DNA from: Methylobacter sp.
GTDB taxonomy: Bacteria > Pseudomonadota > Gammaproteobacteria > Methylococcales > Methylomonadaceae
DNA length: 64,000 nt
Reading direction: 5' to 3'
NCBI GenBank assembly: GCA_030699385.1
Contig: JAUYMY010000054.1
Span: 35,247 to 99,246, forward strand
Shown here: piece by piece, positions 44,340-54,492 of the stretch
Layout: each line of letters begins with the position of its first letter
How positions within the stretch are numbered: the stretch's first letter is position 1
Program-made: the position numbers and the translations under genes
Notes under the pieces: model-generated
Database searches by the model: none
What the model was told of the DNA's origin: nothing
The model's input: the letters and a program-made list of their open reading frames with translations, nothing else

Positions 44340-44414
44340 TTTAAAGACTCACTGACGGGAAGCTAACTGAGCCGAGGGGCTATGACTTTGTCGGCACTGC
44401 TGTAGGTTTTATTG

Positions 44415-44447
44415 TATCGGTGCCGCTGACGGACGGCGGCACCGATA
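44415..44447 (-). terminator. Strong hairpin between ahcY and metF
   Basis: A perfect 12-bp stem (TATCGGTGCCGC with GCGGCACCGATA) around a 9-nt loop, downstream of ahcY. On the minus strand the sequence after it is CAATAAAACC, with no U-run, so it could be a weak attenuator, an mRNA-stabilising hairpin or a Rho-independent terminator with poor tail. Confidence 0.4.
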
Positions 44448-44480
44448 GCATTCCCACGGGAGCCGCGAGAAGAAGATAAA

Positions 44481-45773
44481 TCAATAACGGTAATAATCGG
44501 CTTTATAAGGCCCTTCAACCGGTACATTGATATAGTTGGCTTGCTCCTCAGTGAGTACGGTCAAATTCACACCCAGTTGTTTGAGATGCGATCTGGCGAC
44601 TTTTTCGTCCAGCTTTTTAGGCAGGATATAGACTTTGTTTTCATATTGCGCTGAATTTGCCCACAGCTCCATTTGCGCGAGCACTTGATTACAGAATGAA
44701 TTGGACATCACAAAGCTGGGGTGTCCGGTGGCGCAACCCAGATTTACCAAACGGCCTTCCGCCAAGATAATCAGACGTTTGCCGTCTGGAAAAATGACGT
44801 GGTCGACTTGCGGCTTGATGTTTTCCCAGGTGTATTGACGCAACGAGGCGATGTCGATTTCGGCGTCGAAATGGCCGATATTGCATACAATTGCCTGGTC
44901 TCTCATTGCCACCATGTGCGCATGGGTGATGATATTAAAGTTGCCGGTGGCGGTCACAAAAATGTTAGCCAGCAGCGCTGCATCTTCCATCGTGACCACG
45001 CGATAGCCTTCCATCGCCGCTTGCAATGCGCAAATCGGGTCGATTTCGGTAATCCACACGGTAGCGCCCAAACCGCGCAAGGATTGCGCGCAACCTTTGC
45101 CGACATCGCCATAACCGCAAACGACAGCGATTTTGCCGGCAATCATGACGTCGGTGGCGCGTTTGATGCCGTCAACCAATGATTCGCGGCAGCCGTACAG
45201 GTTGTCGAATTTTGACTTTGTCACTGAGTCGTTGACGTTGAATGCCGGAACTTTTAACGTGCCTTTGGTGACCCGTTCATATAAACGCAACACGCCTGTT
45301 GTGGTTTCTTCCGACAAGCCTTTGATATCAGCTATCAAGTCAGAAAATTTGTCGTGCATCATGTTGGTCAAATCACCGCCATCATCCAAAATCATGTTTG
45401 GACGCCAGCCGTCTGTGCCAAGAATGGTTTGTTCAATGCACCATTCCGCCTCTTCTTCGGTTTCGCCTTTCCAGGCAAACACCGGAATGCCAGCTGCTGC
45501 CATGGCTGCAGCCGCATGGTCTTGGGTAGAGAAAATGTTGCACGAAGACCAGCGCACGGTGGCGCCTAATGCCGTCAATGTTTCGATCAGTACCGCTGTT
45601 TGAATGGTCATGTGCAAACAGCCGGCGATACGCGCACCTTTTAACGGCTGCGCTGCGCCAAATTCTTCACGCAAGGCCATTAAACCCGGCATTTCAGTTT
45701 CGGCAATATTGATTTCTTTGCGGCCCCAGGCTGCCAGTTCAATGTCGGCGACTTTATAATCTGCTTGGCTCAT
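44481..45773 (-). CDS. ahcY: S-adenosylhomocysteine hydrolase
   Basis: 430 residues. NAD-binding segment [18 protein letters not shown], and C-terminal YKADYYRY ending, both typical. It splits S-adenosylhomocysteine to adenosine and homocysteine, relieving inhibition of methyltransferases. 25 bp downstream of metK, so cotranscribed with it. No S-adenosylhomocysteine riboswitch was recognised in the short gap. Confidence 0.97.
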   Translation of the reverse strand: MSQADYKVADIELAAWGRKEINIAETEMPGLMALREEFGAAQPLKGARIAGCLHMTIQTAVLIETLTALGATVRWSSCNIFSTQDHAAAAMAAAGIPVFAWKGETEEEAEWCIEQTILGTDGWRPNMILDDGGDLTNMMHDKFSDLIADIKGLSEETTTGVLRLYERVTKGTLKVPAFNVNDSVTKSKFDNLYGCRESLVDGIKRATDVMIAGKIAVVCGYGDVGKGCAQSLRGLGATVWITEIDPICALQAAMEGYRVVTMEDAALLANIFVTATGNFNIITHAHMVAMRDQAIVCNIGHFDAEIDIASLRQYTWENIKPQVDHVIFPDGKRLIILAEGRLVNLGCATGHPSFVMSNSFCNQVLAQMELWANSAQYENKVYILPKKLDEKVARSHLKQLGVNLTVLTEEQANYINVPVEGPYKADYYRY

Positions 45774-45798
45774 TATGTTTCCTTGGTTATTTAATTAA

Positions 45799-46959
45799 TT
45801 AAAGACCGGCGGCATCTTTTAAGGCGTCAACCTTATCGGTTTTTTCCCAGCTAAAAGAGTCTTCGGTGCGGCCAAAGTGACCGTAAGCGGCTGTGGTTTG
45901 GTAAATGGGCTTCAACAAACCAAGGGCTGCTATCAAACCTTTAGGCCGTAAATCAAAAATATCCCTGACAATTTGCACCAACCGATCTTCGCTGATTTTG
46001 CCGGTGCCAAAGGTTTCGATACTGATGGAGGTCGGTTCGGCCACGCCAATGGCGTAAGACACTTGAATTTCACAACGATCAGCCAAACCGGCAGCCACAA
46101 TATTTTTGGCTACATAGCGCGCCATGTACGCTGCAGAGCGATCGACTTTTGATGGATCTTTACCGGAAAATGCGCCGCCGCCGTGTCTGGCCATACCGCC
46201 GTAAGTATCGACGATAATTTTACGCCCGGTTAAGCCGCAATCGCCAACAGGGCCGCCGATAACGAACTGGCCGGTTGGGTTAATAAAATATTTAGTGTCT
46301 TTATGCAACCATTCTTTAGGCAGTACCGGCAGGATAATTTCATCCATGACCGCTTCGTGCAGCGCTTTGGTGCTGATTTCCGGTGAATGCTGGGTTGATA
46401 AAACAACCGCATCAATAGCGACCGGTTTGTTATCTTCATAGCGGAAGGTGATTTGGCTTTTGGCGTCAGGACGCAGCCAAGGCAACACTTTATTTTTACG
46501 CACTTCGGCTTGGCGCTTGACCAGCAGATGGGAATAGGTGATGGGCGCCGGCATTAATACATCAGTTTCATTGCTGGCATAACCGAACATTAAACCTTGA
46601 TCGCCTGCGCCTTGTTCATGGTTTTCACCTTCATCAACACCCATCGCGATGTCGGATGATTGTTTGCCGATGGCATTTAAAACTGCGCAACTGTTGCCGT
46701 CGAAACCAATGTCGCCGTGGTCATAGCCGATGTCGCAAACTACTTTTCGTACCAACGCTTCAAGGTCGACCCAGGCATCGGTAGTGACTTCGCCGGCTAA
46801 AATAACCATGCCGGTTTTTACTAAGGTCTCGCAAGCAACGCGTGAGCGGGGGTCTTGTACCAAAAGGGCATCAAGTACCGCATCTGAAATTTGATCCGCA
46901 ACCTTATCAGGATGCCCTTCTGAAACCGATTCTGATGTGAATGTATAGTTATTGCTCAC
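45799..46959 (-). CDS. metK: S-adenosylmethionine synthase
   Basis: 386 residues. [32 protein letters not shown] and [19 protein letters not shown] are the family signatures. Makes S-adenosylmethionine from methionine and ATP. Start is GTG at 46959, with AAGGTGG 5 nt before it. First gene after the terminator-like hairpin that follows the tRNA. Confidence 0.97.
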   Translation of the reverse strand: MSNNYTFTSESVSEGHPDKVADQISDAVLDALLVQDPRSRVACETLVKTGMVILAGEVTTDAWVDLEALVRKVVCDIGYDHGDIGFDGNSCAVLNAIGKQSSDIAMGVDEGENHEQGAGDQGLMFGYASNETDVLMPAPITYSHLLVKRQAEVRKNKVLPWLRPDAKSQITFRYEDNKPVAIDAVVLSTQHSPEISTKALHEAVMDEIILPVLPKEWLHKDTKYFINPTGQFVIGGPVGDCGLTGRKIIVDTYGGMARHGGGAFSGKDPSKVDRSAAYMARYVAKNIVAAGLADRCEIQVSYAIGVAEPTSISIETFGTGKISEDRLVQIVRDIFDLRPKGLIAALGLLKPIYQTTAAYGHFGRTEDSFSWEKTDKVDALKDAAGL

Positions 46960-46995
46960 GATACCACCTTGCTAAAATATAAAACCCAGATATAC

Positions 46996-47019
46996 AAAAG
47001 GCTGCGTAGGCAGCCTTTT
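46996..47019 (-). terminator. Bidirectional hairpin terminator between tRNA-Ile and metK
   Basis: AAAAGGCTGC (46996-47005) and GCAGCCTTTT (47010-47019) form a perfect 10-bp stem with a 4-nt loop. On the minus strand the stem ends in TTTT and is followed by GTATAT. It should end the rpsU-rpoD-tRNA transcript, but only 36 bp remain before metK, so metK either has a promoter overlapping this or depends on read-through. Confidence 0.7.
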
Positions 47020-47027
47020 GATGTTTA

Positions 47028-47104
47028 TGGTGGGCCCTGTAGGACTTGAACCTACGACCTGCCGATTATGAGTCGGACGCTCTAACCAACTGAGCTAAGG
47101 GCCC
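47028..47104 (-). tRNA. ileX: tRNA with CAU anticodon, probably tRNA-Ile2 (lysidine-modified)
   Basis: 77 nt with encoded CCA. The strand begins GGGCCCTTAGCTCAGTTGG and has anticodon loop CTCATAA. C4-G69 and C5-G68 in the acceptor stem, and the ACTCATAAT context, resemble E. coli tRNA-Ile2 more than elongator tRNA-Met. In E. coli the ileX gene also lies by rpoD, as here, which supports the call. The outer anticodon-stem pair (27-43) is a mismatch. Elongator Met cannot be fully excluded. Confidence 0.88.
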
Positions 47105-47115
47105 TTATTTGCTCG

Positions 47116-48936
47116 TTACTCGCCATCCAAAAAGCATCTCAACTGCTCTGATCTGGATGGGTGCCTCAATTTTCTGAGTGCCTTGGCTTCGATCTGACGG
47201 ATTCTTTCGCGTGTCACGTCAAACTGTTTGCCCACTTCTTCCAGCGTATGGTCGGTATTCATGTTGATACCAAAACGCATACGCAAAACTTTCGCTTCCC
47301 GTGCCGTCAATCCCGCCAACACATTTTGTGTTGATTCGCGCAAACCGGCAATCGTTGCCGCTTCCACAGGGGACAGTACTTTAGCATCTTCTATGAAATC
47401 TCCCAAATGAGAATCTTCATCGTCACCGATTGGGGTTTCCATGGAAATCGGTTCTTTGGCTATTTTCAATACCTTACGAACTTTGTCCTCGGGCATTTCC
47501 ATGCGTTCAGCCAGTTCTTCCGGCGTCGCCTCCCGTCCTAATTCCTGAAGAATTTGCCGGGAAATCCGATTCAATTTGTTGATTGTTTCAATCATGTGTA
47601 CCGGGATACGAATAGTCCGGGCCTGATCGGCAATCGAGCGGGTAATGGCCTGTCTAATCCACCAAGTTGCGTAGGTGGAAAATTTGTAGCCGCGACGGTA
47701 TTCAAATTTATCAACCGCTTTCATTAAACCGATATTGCCTTCCTGAATCAAATCCAAAAATTGCAAACCACGATTAGTATATTTTTTAGCGATGGAAATA
47801 ACTAGCCTTAAATTGGCTTCGATCATTTCTTTTTTTGCGCGTCGTGCTTTGGCTTCGCCAATGGACATGCGTCGATTAATGTCTTTTAGCCCACTAATGG
47901 TTAAGCCGTACTGTGACTCTATTTCTGCCAATGTTTTTTGGGCTTTTCTGATGTCCTTTTCGCGCTCTTTTAATGCTTCGGCGTATGTGCTGCCAGCGCT
48001 TAAGTACTGATCAAGCCATTCCGAACTGGTTTCGTGCTCAGGAAAAGAAGTGATAAATTCTTTACGCGGCATTTTTGCATAATTGACGCAGGCATCCATT
48101 ATCAGCTTTTCTTGTTCGCGTACAGCAGCAACGCCATTGGGAATAATGGCGGTCAATTTCTTTAAATATTGCGGGGTCCATTTAAACTCAATGAACAAGC
48201 TGGCCAGGATTTCAAACTCGTTTTCCGTTTTTTCGCTCAAATAGCCATGCTTTTTGATCGCTGCTGACGCTGTTTTTAACTGTTTTCTGAGCGCTTCGAC
48301 GCGCTCTTTAACTTCTTCGTAATTTAAGCCTTTGGGTTCTTCTTCGGCAGCCGTCTCTTCAACAACAACTGCGTCATCATCGCTGATAGGCAAGGCGCTA
48401 ATAAAGTCCTCGGGTTCGCTCAAATCAACAAAACCGGAAATCAAATCAGTCAGCCGAATACCGCCTTCTTCAGAGGAAATATTGTCAAATGACTGGATAA
48501 AATCGTCAATCACGATACAGGAGCGGGCAATGGCTTTAACCAATTGCTGCTGGCCCTCTTCAATGCGTTTGGCAATTTTTAATTCGTCGGCGCGAGTCAA
48601 TAATTCTACCGAGCCCATTTCCCGCATATACATGCGCACCGGATCGGTAGTCCGGCCGAATTCGCTGTCCACGGAGGCTAAAGCCGCAACTTCCTCGGCG
48701 TCTTCGTCATCCGTGGTGACGGCGGCTGAATCAGTAATCAGTGAGTCTTCATCCGGCGCAACTTCGTAAACCTGAATTCCCATATCATTGATCATGCCAA
48801 TGATATCTTCAATTTGTTCAGGATCGACAATATCGCTGGGCAAGTGATCATTAACTTCGGCATAAGTCAGGTAACCCTGTACTTTGCCTTTTGCTATCAG
48901 TTGTTTAAGTTGTGATTGCTGTTGTTCTTGATTCAT
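47116..48936 (-). CDS. rpoD: Primary sigma factor RpoD (sigma-70)
   Basis: 606 residues. Order: acidic region 1.1 (about 1-80), non-conserved spacer, region 2 ([20 protein letters not shown], binding the -10), region 3 and region 4 ([19 protein letters not shown], binding the -35). Directs housekeeping transcription. Third gene of the macromolecular-synthesis operon rpsU-yqeY-dnaG-rpoD, with its own promoter candidate just upstream. Confidence 0.98.
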   Translation of the reverse strand: MNQEQQQSQLKQLIAKGKVQGYLTYAEVNDHLPSDIVDPEQIEDIIGMINDMGIQVYEVAPDEDSLITDSAAVTTDDEDAEEVAALASVDSEFGRTTDPVRMYMREMGSVELLTRADELKIAKRIEEGQQQLVKAIARSCIVIDDFIQSFDNISSEEGGIRLTDLISGFVDLSEPEDFISALPISDDDAVVVEETAAEEEPKGLNYEEVKERVEALRKQLKTASAAIKKHGYLSEKTENEFEILASLFIEFKWTPQYLKKLTAIIPNGVAAVREQEKLIMDACVNYAKMPRKEFITSFPEHETSSEWLDQYLSAGSTYAEALKEREKDIRKAQKTLAEIESQYGLTISGLKDINRRMSIGEAKARRAKKEMIEANLRLVISIAKKYTNRGLQFLDLIQEGNIGLMKAVDKFEYRRGYKFSTYATWWIRQAITRSIADQARTIRIPVHMIETINKLNRISRQILQELGREATPEELAERMEMPEDKVRKVLKIAKEPISMETPIGDDEDSHLGDFIEDAKVLSPVEAATIAGLRESTQNVLAGLTAREAKVLRMRFGINMNTDHTLEEVGKQFDVTRERIRQIEAKALRKLRHPSRSEQLRCFLDGE

Positions 48937-48983
48937 CGTTTACTCGCGAAAGACTCGGCTCAGCTGGTTTTGCCGAACCGAAA

Positions 48984-49013
48984 ATTATACTACAAATTTC
49001 TGTTATTTTGCAC
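48984..49013 (-). promoter_or_regulatory. Promoter candidate for rpoD
   Basis: A perfect TATAAT (minus strand of 48984-48989) lies about 48 bp upstream of rpoD. The -35 region, TGCAAA at 17 bp, matches TTGACA poorly. Two ACTACAAAT direct repeats lie in the same stretch and might be a binding site. Internal operon promoters are normal for this gene. Confidence 0.45.
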
Positions 49014-49082
49014 TACAAATCTATCTGGAACGATTTGCATTTAAACCGAAAGGTGTCAGGCAAGAAAGAACCCTGTATGGGG

Positions 49083-50837
49083 CTATTTGGCTGTCAGCAT
49101 GTTGCGTAACAGCTGTTTCTCTTGTGCGCTTAGCCCTTGGCTCCTGTCTTTGTCCAGCAATTTAGCTATACAGGCGTCTCTGGATCGGGTTAGCAGTGCA
49201 TTCAATGCATCGCAAAATACAGTATCTATATTGTCATCCGAAACCTGCAAGTCCAATAAGGCCAATGCTTTTATGGATTTTTCTTCGGCAGTATTTCGAT
49301 AACATTCCAGCAAAACAGCTGTATTCGCCGGATTTTTCTCTGCAATAAGTTGCAGAATATTTTTAAATAGTGGCGCTCCTGGAAACTCCAGCCCGTTCCA
49401 ATCGATCTCTTGCTGCTCAACTATTTCGGCCAGCCTGGGACTTTGAACCAGCAAAGCGATGGCGACGCGTGCGGTTGATAATCTGGCATTATCTTGCGGC
49501 CTTTTTTTGCCTTGTTTATGCGCCTGATTTGGAACTTTATTTGAAACAAGTGTAGCTGCATTTTCCAGAACATCCAGTCGACCCCATCCAGATAGCTGTT
49601 TTAGTCGAGTAAACATCATGTCCTTGAAGATGCTTTCAGGTAGCTTTTCCAAATACGGCCTGGCTTTATTTATTAATTGCGCCCGCCCTTCCATTTCGGA
49701 CAGGTTTAGGTCATTTGCCACATGACCAAAGAAATAGTCCGACAAGGTTTCGGCATTCTGTACGCGAGTCACGAAGCTATCGACACCCTCTTCGCGCACT
49801 AGCGAATCAGGATCATGATGTTGCGGCAACAGCATAATGCGTATTTGCCGACCCTCCTTTAAACTGGAAAACGCCGGCTCCATGGCCCGCCATGCTGCCT
49901 CACGACCAGCCTTATCACCATCGAAACAAAATACCAATTCCGGCGCAAAGCGAAACAATAAATCCAAATGCGCTTGCGATGCCGCTGTGCCCAAGGAAGC
50001 AACCGCATAATGAATGCCAAATTGAGCCAGGGCGATAACGTCCATATAGCCTTCGACAATCAATATCCGCTGCGGTTTGCTGTTCTTTTCCAGTAGTTCA
50101 TAGAGACCGTAAACCTCTTTGCCCTTGTGAAATAGGGGCGTTTCCGGGGAATTCAAGTATTTGGGTAAAGAATCATCCAGTACCCGTCCGCCAAAACCGA
50201 TAATCCTGGCGCGCTTATCCCTGATCGGGAACATCAGTCGGCCGCGAAAACGGTCATAGGGTTGCCCCCCTTCCTTACTGACTAATAATCCGGCTTCGAG
50301 CAATAATGCCTGGTCGAAGCGGGAGGCCAATGCTTTCCACTGGTCTGGCGCATAGCCCAGCATAAAGCTGTCGGCGCAATTGCTGTCGACGCCCCGGTTT
50401 TTTAAATATTCAACCGCTTTTTTTCCTTCATTGCCGGTACGCAGTTGTTCCACATAAAAGGCTGCGGCCTGCTCCATTAGCGCATAGAGCTGGCTTGACT
50501 TATCCTTATTCGAGCTGCTTGGCTGGTAGTCACCTGATTCGCGAGGAACATCAACCCCGATAAAACCTGCTAAATCCTCAACCGCTTCAACAAAATCAAG
50601 GTGGCTAAAGTCCATCAGAAAAGTAATGGCATTGCCGCTCGCGCCACAGCCAAAACAATGAAAAAACTGTTTTTTTCGGTTTACGGAAAAACTGGGGGTT
50701 TTTTCGACATGAAAAGGACAGCGGGCGACAAAATTGTTACCCGTTTTTTTTAGAGGGACGTGCGAATCGATTAGATCGACTATATCAACCCGCACCAAAA
50801 GCTCATCAATAAACTCGCGAGGGATTCTACCGGACAC
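49083..50837 (-). CDS. dnaG: DNA primase
   Basis: 584 residues, as in E. coli (581). Zinc-binding domain (CPFHVEKTPS, FHCFGCGASG at about 40-66), TOPRIM domain (VEGYMDVIALAQFG, DGDKAGREAAWRA at about 265-325) and a C-terminal helicase-binding region. It makes RNA primers for replication. Start is GTG at 50837 (MSGRIPREF, as E. coli MAGRIPRVF). Confidence 0.98.
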   Translation of the reverse strand: MSGRIPREFIDELLVRVDIVDLIDSHVPLKKTGNNFVARCPFHVEKTPSFSVNRKKQFFHCFGCGASGNAITFLMDFSHLDFVEAVEDLAGFIGVDVPRESGDYQPSSSNKDKSSQLYALMEQAAAFYVEQLRTGNEGKKAVEYLKNRGVDSNCADSFMLGYAPDQWKALASRFDQALLLEAGLLVSKEGGQPYDRFRGRLMFPIRDKRARIIGFGGRVLDDSLPKYLNSPETPLFHKGKEVYGLYELLEKNSKPQRILIVEGYMDVIALAQFGIHYAVASLGTAASQAHLDLLFRFAPELVFCFDGDKAGREAAWRAMEPAFSSLKEGRQIRIMLLPQHHDPDSLVREEGVDSFVTRVQNAETLSDYFFGHVANDLNLSEMEGRAQLINKARPYLEKLPESIFKDMMFTRLKQLSGWGRLDVLENAATLVSNKVPNQAHKQGKKRPQDNARLSTARVAIALLVQSPRLAEIVEQQEIDWNGLEFPGAPLFKNILQLIAEKNPANTAVLLECYRNTAEEKSIKALALLDLQVSDDNIDTVFCDALNALLTRSRDACIAKLLDKDRSQGLSAQEKQLLRNMLTAK

Positions 50838-50899
50838 GGCTATGCTCGGATGTGGGGCAACGTGGAGGCGTTGCCGGGGAGATCGATGATATAAAGAAG

Positions 50900-51349
50900 C
50901 TATCCAGCCAGTGCGGCTTTGATTTTATTGCTGACCACCGACATGTCGGCGCGCCCCTGCATTTTTGCTTTCAGCAAAGCCATGACCTTGCCCATATCCT
51001 TAACCGATTCGGCGCCGGATTCTGTGACAGCATCCTTGACCATTGCATCAATTTCGGCCTCAGTCAAAGCTTGCGGCAAGAAATCCTGAATCACCGGAAT
51101 TTCAGCTTCTTCAATGGCGACCAGATCAGTTCGGCCGGCATCGGCAAACTGCCGGATAGATTCGCGGCGTTGCTTGAGCATTTTGTCGAGAACCTGGATA
51201 ACGCGTTCGTTGTCGAGCACAATGCGCTCGTCGACTTCGACCTGTTTAATCGCGGCCAAAATCAAACGAATCACACCTAACCGTGCTTTATTGCCGCCTT
51301 TCATCGCGGCTTTCATATCTTCCTTGATACGATCTGTTAATAAATCCAT
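50900..51349 (-). CDS. yqeY: GatB/YqeY-domain protein
   Basis: 149 residues. KAAMKGGNKARLGVIRLILAA and FLPQALTEAEIDAMV fit the YqeY family, related to the tail of the tRNA amidotransferase subunit GatB and thought to bind tRNA. Its place between rpsU and dnaG is conserved in many gammaproteobacteria. Confidence 0.94.
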   Translation of the reverse strand: MDLLTDRIKEDMKAAMKGGNKARLGVIRLILAAIKQVEVDERIVLDNERVIQVLDKMLKQRRESIRQFADAGRTDLVAIEEAEIPVIQDFLPQALTEAEIDAMVKDAVTESGAESVKDMGKVMALLKAKMQGRADMSVVSNKIKAALAG

Positions 51350-51367
51350 GATATTAACCTTAAGCGC

Positions 51368-51601
51368 TTACAGTGCAGGGCGTCCACGACGTAAGTTTTT
51401 CAACGCGTAACGCTCGCGCGCCAATTTTTTCAAATGACGTTTAACTGCCGCCGCGCCTTTGCGTTTGCGCTCTGCAGTTGGTTTTTCGTAAAACTCGCGA
51501 CGACGTACTTCAGCTAAGACACCGGCTTTTTCACAAGCGCGTTTGAAGCGGCGAATGGCAATATCAAATGGTTCGTTTTCTTTGATTTTTACTGATGGCA
51601 T
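51368..51601 (-). CDS. rpsU: 30S ribosomal protein S21
   Basis: 77 residues. [19 protein letters not shown] and [20 protein letters not shown] are S21; the C-terminus runs about six residues past the 71 of E. coli ([11 protein letters not shown]). First gene of the macromolecular-synthesis operon; diverges from tsaD. Confidence 0.96.
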   Translation of the reverse strand: MPSVKIKENEPFDIAIRRFKRACEKAGVLAEVRRREFYEKPTAERKRKGAAAVKRHLKKLARERYALKNLRRGRPAL

Positions 51602-51672
51602 TATAATGACCTGAATATGTTAATATTTAAAAAGTTAGGATTTTTGAATCCACTGAACAAACAGAACCCTTA

Positions 51673-51700
51673 ATTATACCTTTACTTTTATAAATTTCAA
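51673..51700 (-). promoter_or_regulatory. Sigma-70 promoter of rpsU
   Basis: On the minus strand, TTGAAA (51695-51700) and a perfect TATAAT (51673-51678) are 16 bp apart. Transcription would begin near 51666, 65 nt before rpsU. The -35 ends only 7 bp from the tsaD ATG on the other strand. Confidence 0.7.
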
Positions 51701-51707
51701 AAACTCA

Positions 51708-52712
51708 ATGTACGTTTTAGGCATAGAAACCTCTTGCGATGAAACCGGCGTCGCCATTTATCACTCAGAACGTGGCCTGCTTAGCCATCTTTTATACAGC
51801 CAGATCGACATGCACAGCGAATATGGCGGCGTTGTCCCAGAATTAGCATCGCGTGACCACATCCGGAAATTAGCGCCCTTGGTCAAGCAGTGCTTACAAG
51901 AAAGCGGCTTGACCGGCAGCGACATTAACGGCGTTGCCTACACCGCAGGCCCCGGCTTGATGGGCGCGTTATTAGTGGGGGCGGCTACAGCCAGAAGTCT
52001 AGCCTGGGCCTGGCAAGTCCCCGCCCTTGCTGTGCATCACATGGAAGGGCATTTGTTGGCACCAATGCTGGAAGAAAATCCGCCGGAATTTCCCTTTGTT
52101 GCCTTGCTGATTTCCGGCGGACACACGCTGCTGGTACAGGTTGAAGGCATTGGCCGCTATCAATTATTAGGTGAATCGCTGGACGATGCCGCAGGTGAAG
52201 CGTTTGACAAGACGGCAAAAATGCTGGGCTTGGGCTATCCGGGCGGGCCGAAACTGTCGGCACTGGCAGAACTAGGCACGCCGCAAATTAAATTTCCTAG
52301 GCCAATGACCGACCGTCCCGGACTGGACTTTAGTTTTAGCGGTTTAAAAACTTTCACGCTGAATACCGTCAACAACTCGGAAAAAACCGAGCAGGACAAA
52401 GCCGACATCGCCGCCGCCTTTCAACAAGCAGTAGCCGAGACGCTGAGCATCAAATGCAAGCGGGCGCTACAGCAAACCGGTTTAAAAAGATTGGTCGTCG
52501 CTGGCGGTGTCAGCGCCAACAAGCAAATCCGCGCCAGCCTAACCCAAATGGTCGCCAAAGAAAATGCCCGGCTTTATTTTCCGAGGCTACAATTTTGTAC
52601 CGATAACGGCGCGATGATAGCCTATGCCGGTTGCCAGCGATTAATGGCAGGACAGCAACAAGGGCTGGAGATTTATGCGCGGCCCCGTTGGCCGATTAGT
52701 GAGCTGGATTAG
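51708..52712 (+). CDS. tsaD: tRNA N6-threonylcarbamoyladenosine transferase TsaD
   Basis: 334 residues. [15 protein letters not shown] at the start, the metal-binding HMEGH at about 110-114, [10 protein letters not shown] and [10 protein letters not shown] are family signatures. It makes t6A at position 37 of ANN-decoding tRNAs. No Shine-Dalgarno precedes the ATG, and only 106 bp separate it from the divergent rpsU, so a very short or absent leader is possible. Confidence 0.97.
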   Translation: MYVLGIETSCDETGVAIYHSERGLLSHLLYSQIDMHSEYGGVVPELASRDHIRKLAPLVKQCLQESGLTGSDINGVAYTAGPGLMGALLVGAATARSLAWAWQVPALAVHHMEGHLLAPMLEENPPEFPFVALLISGGHTLLVQVEGIGRYQLLGESLDDAAGEAFDKTAKMLGLGYPGGPKLSALAELGTPQIKFPRPMTDRPGLDFSFSGLKTFTLNTVNNSEKTEQDKADIAAAFQQAVAETLSIKCKRALQQTGLKRLVVAGGVSANKQIRASLTQMVAKENARLYFPRLQFCTDNGAMIAYAGCQRLMAGQQQGLEIYARPRWPISELD

Positions 52713-52887
52713 ACTAGGCGAGAGGTCGGTAGCCAGCTTATGAACACGCTATTTAATTTAACGGGTGCAATGGCTGTTTCGACCCTGAAGAGACGTTCAC
52801 CAGGGCTACCTCATTAAAAAAAGATCTATCAAACAAACAGAATTTAGGATACTGACAAAATAAACCACAATTAAGGAACCGGAAGAA

Positions 52888-53095
52888 ATGGATTTTTTAG
52901 ATATTTTTGGACAGCTCGATGATCCCCGCATTGAGCGAAAAAACTGCATCCCATGCCGGAAATACTGCTACTGACGTTGTGCGCAGTTATTTGTGGAACA
53001 GAAAGCTGAGGTGACATCGAAATATTTGGCAAGTCAAAGCTGGATTTTTTTACGTCAGTATCTGCCGAATGAGAACGCTATACCGAGTGATGACA
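52888..53095 (+). pseudogene. Remnant of an ISAs1-family transposase N-terminus
   Basis: MDFLDIFGQLDDPRIERK starts like ISAs1 (H-repeat-type) transposases. After a frame change near 52945 the next frame gives LHPMPEILLLTLCAVICG, again matching, and a later frame gives FLRQYLPNENAIPSDDS. At least two frameshifts have broken the gene, and the catalytic part is missing. The similarity stops at about 53095, where sequence of a different family begins. Confidence 0.7.
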
Positions 53096-53585
53096 GCTCC
53101 TGTAAACGAGCCGTCGCCGGGGGCTTGGTTGACCGCGTCATCGAGGAGCAATCAGCCAATACGTTCAACACAGGGCCTTACTGTAAAGCACGACAACGCC
53201 TACCGCTAAAACAAACTCAAAGACGCCGCAACCACGGCAGTCCGACGGTGCCACCCGACACAATGAATAATCAAGCCGATTCCCCGCAGCTAGACAGCCA
53301 AAAATCAGGCTTGGGTTTGCTTTCCGATTGCCCGTACGTTGTGTTGATCTCGTTGGCTGCCGACACCGTCATCGGCTATAGCCTGGTCGCCTATCAAGGT
53401 AAGGGCACAGTTGGTTATTAAAGCCTTGACAGGAAAGCCGCTTATAAATACCTTGCAGGCGTTATTAAAAGCGATAGCCTCAACGCCCATTGGTAAACAA
53501 AAACGCAAGAGTGAACCACCGACAGTCAAGCGCAGACCAAAGCCATTTCCGTTGTTAATGATACCAAGGAATAAACAATTAACTC
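53096..53585 (+). pseudogene. Internally deleted IS4-family transposase remnant
   Basis: GPYCKARQRLPLKQTQ and, after a deletion, NNQADSPQLDSQKSGLGLL and ISLAADTVIGYSLVAYQG fit the N-terminal and first catalytic parts of IS4-type transposases; the frame stops near 53421. IGKQKRKSEPPTVKRRPKPF at about 53485-53545 matches the extreme C-terminus of the same family, so the middle is gone. It continues straight from the ISAs1 remnant. The rest of the 52713-53822 gap shows no gene. Confidence 0.7.
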
Positions 53586-53635
53586 GTAAGACCATGATTT
53601 TGTTTGTTTTATATTTGCGACAGCAGCCCCCCTAA

Positions 53636-53672
53636 CCCCTCTTTTTCAAAGAGGGGAACTGAACACTTACCA
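53636..53672. repeat. CCCCTCTTTTTCAAAGAGGGG hairpin repeat
   Basis: CCCCTCTTT pairs with AAAGAGGGG, followed by AACTGAACACTTACCAA. The same core and tail occur at 5390-5425, so this is a dispersed unit, possibly an end of a mobile element. Confidence 0.55.
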
Positions 53673-53822
53673 ATTTTTCAGCCGACAAACTAATCAGCAT
53701 GACACCGATATGTGTGGCAAAAATAGCCCGTTGATTTTTGCGGATCTGCATAAGTCTGTTGTAAAAAATTGAGAGCTGGGTAATATTGGGCGTTCACAAT
53801 AACCCAAACACGGGAATTCATC

Positions 53823-54482
53823 ATGACAGCACAAGACAGACCTCCTTTAGATCCTCATCCTTTGAGCGAATATGTTGCCTGGGCCGGTTCGCGTAATCGT
53901 GAACCTATACTCGGTGTCTTAAAAGAAAAATTGCCTAAAGATCAGGGCGCGGTGATGGAACTTGCCAGCGGTAGCGGTATGCACATCAATTATTTTGCGC
54001 CGCATTTTGAGCATCTGCATTTTCACCCCACTGACAAAGATGCTGAGGTTTTTGATAACATCAAAAAATTATCTCAAGATCACGGCAACGATAATATTGC
54101 CGATCCTGCCCATCTCGATTTAACCGATCCCGATACCTGGTTTATTCCTGAAAAAGCCAATACTTTCTCGGCTATTTTTTGTATCAACATTTTCCAGGTC
54201 GCGCCTATTTCCATTGCCGACGGCATGATGCAATGCGCCGCCCATTTGCTAAAAGACGATGGCTTCTTGCTGATTTACGGCCCATTTCGCGTGGAAGGTA
54301 CGTTCACGACCGATTCCAATAAAGAATTTCATGAAACTTTAAGTTCAGTAGGCGTTTCTGAGTGGGGCTTGAAAGATGTTGCCGATTTAAGAAAAGCGGC
54401 CGAACAGCACGGTTTGGAATTAAAAGAGCAAATCGATATGCCGGCTAATAATTTCTCGCTGATTTTTGGCAAAAAAGCATAA
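53823..54482 (+). CDS. DUF938 class I methyltransferase
   Basis: 219 residues. VMELASGSGMHINYFA at about 44-59 is the S-adenosylmethionine-binding motif I; HFHPTDKDAEVF and FCINIFQVAPI are typical of DUF938. Substrate unknown. First of three closely spaced genes (10 and 32 bp gaps). Confidence 0.88.
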   Translation: MTAQDRPPLDPHPLSEYVAWAGSRNREPILGVLKEKLPKDQGAVMELASGSGMHINYFAPHFEHLHFHPTDKDAEVFDNIKKLSQDHGNDNIADPAHLDLTDPDTWFIPEKANTFSAIFCINIFQVAPISIADGMMQCAAHLLKDDGFLLIYGPFRVEGTFTTDSNKEFHETLSSVGVSEWGLKDVADLRKAAEQHGLELKEQIDMPANNFSLIFGKKA

Positions 54483-54492
54483 GGAAAACCTG

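Noticed and set aside
45774..45798. An S-adenosylhomocysteine riboswitch ahead of ahcY
   Set aside because: The gap to metK is only 25 bp, too short for the element, and nothing resembling it lies in the metK leader.
47028..47104. Elongator tRNA-Met
   Set aside because: The CAU anticodon fits both, but acceptor-stem C4-G69 and C5-G68 and the place next to rpoD favour tRNA-Ile2.
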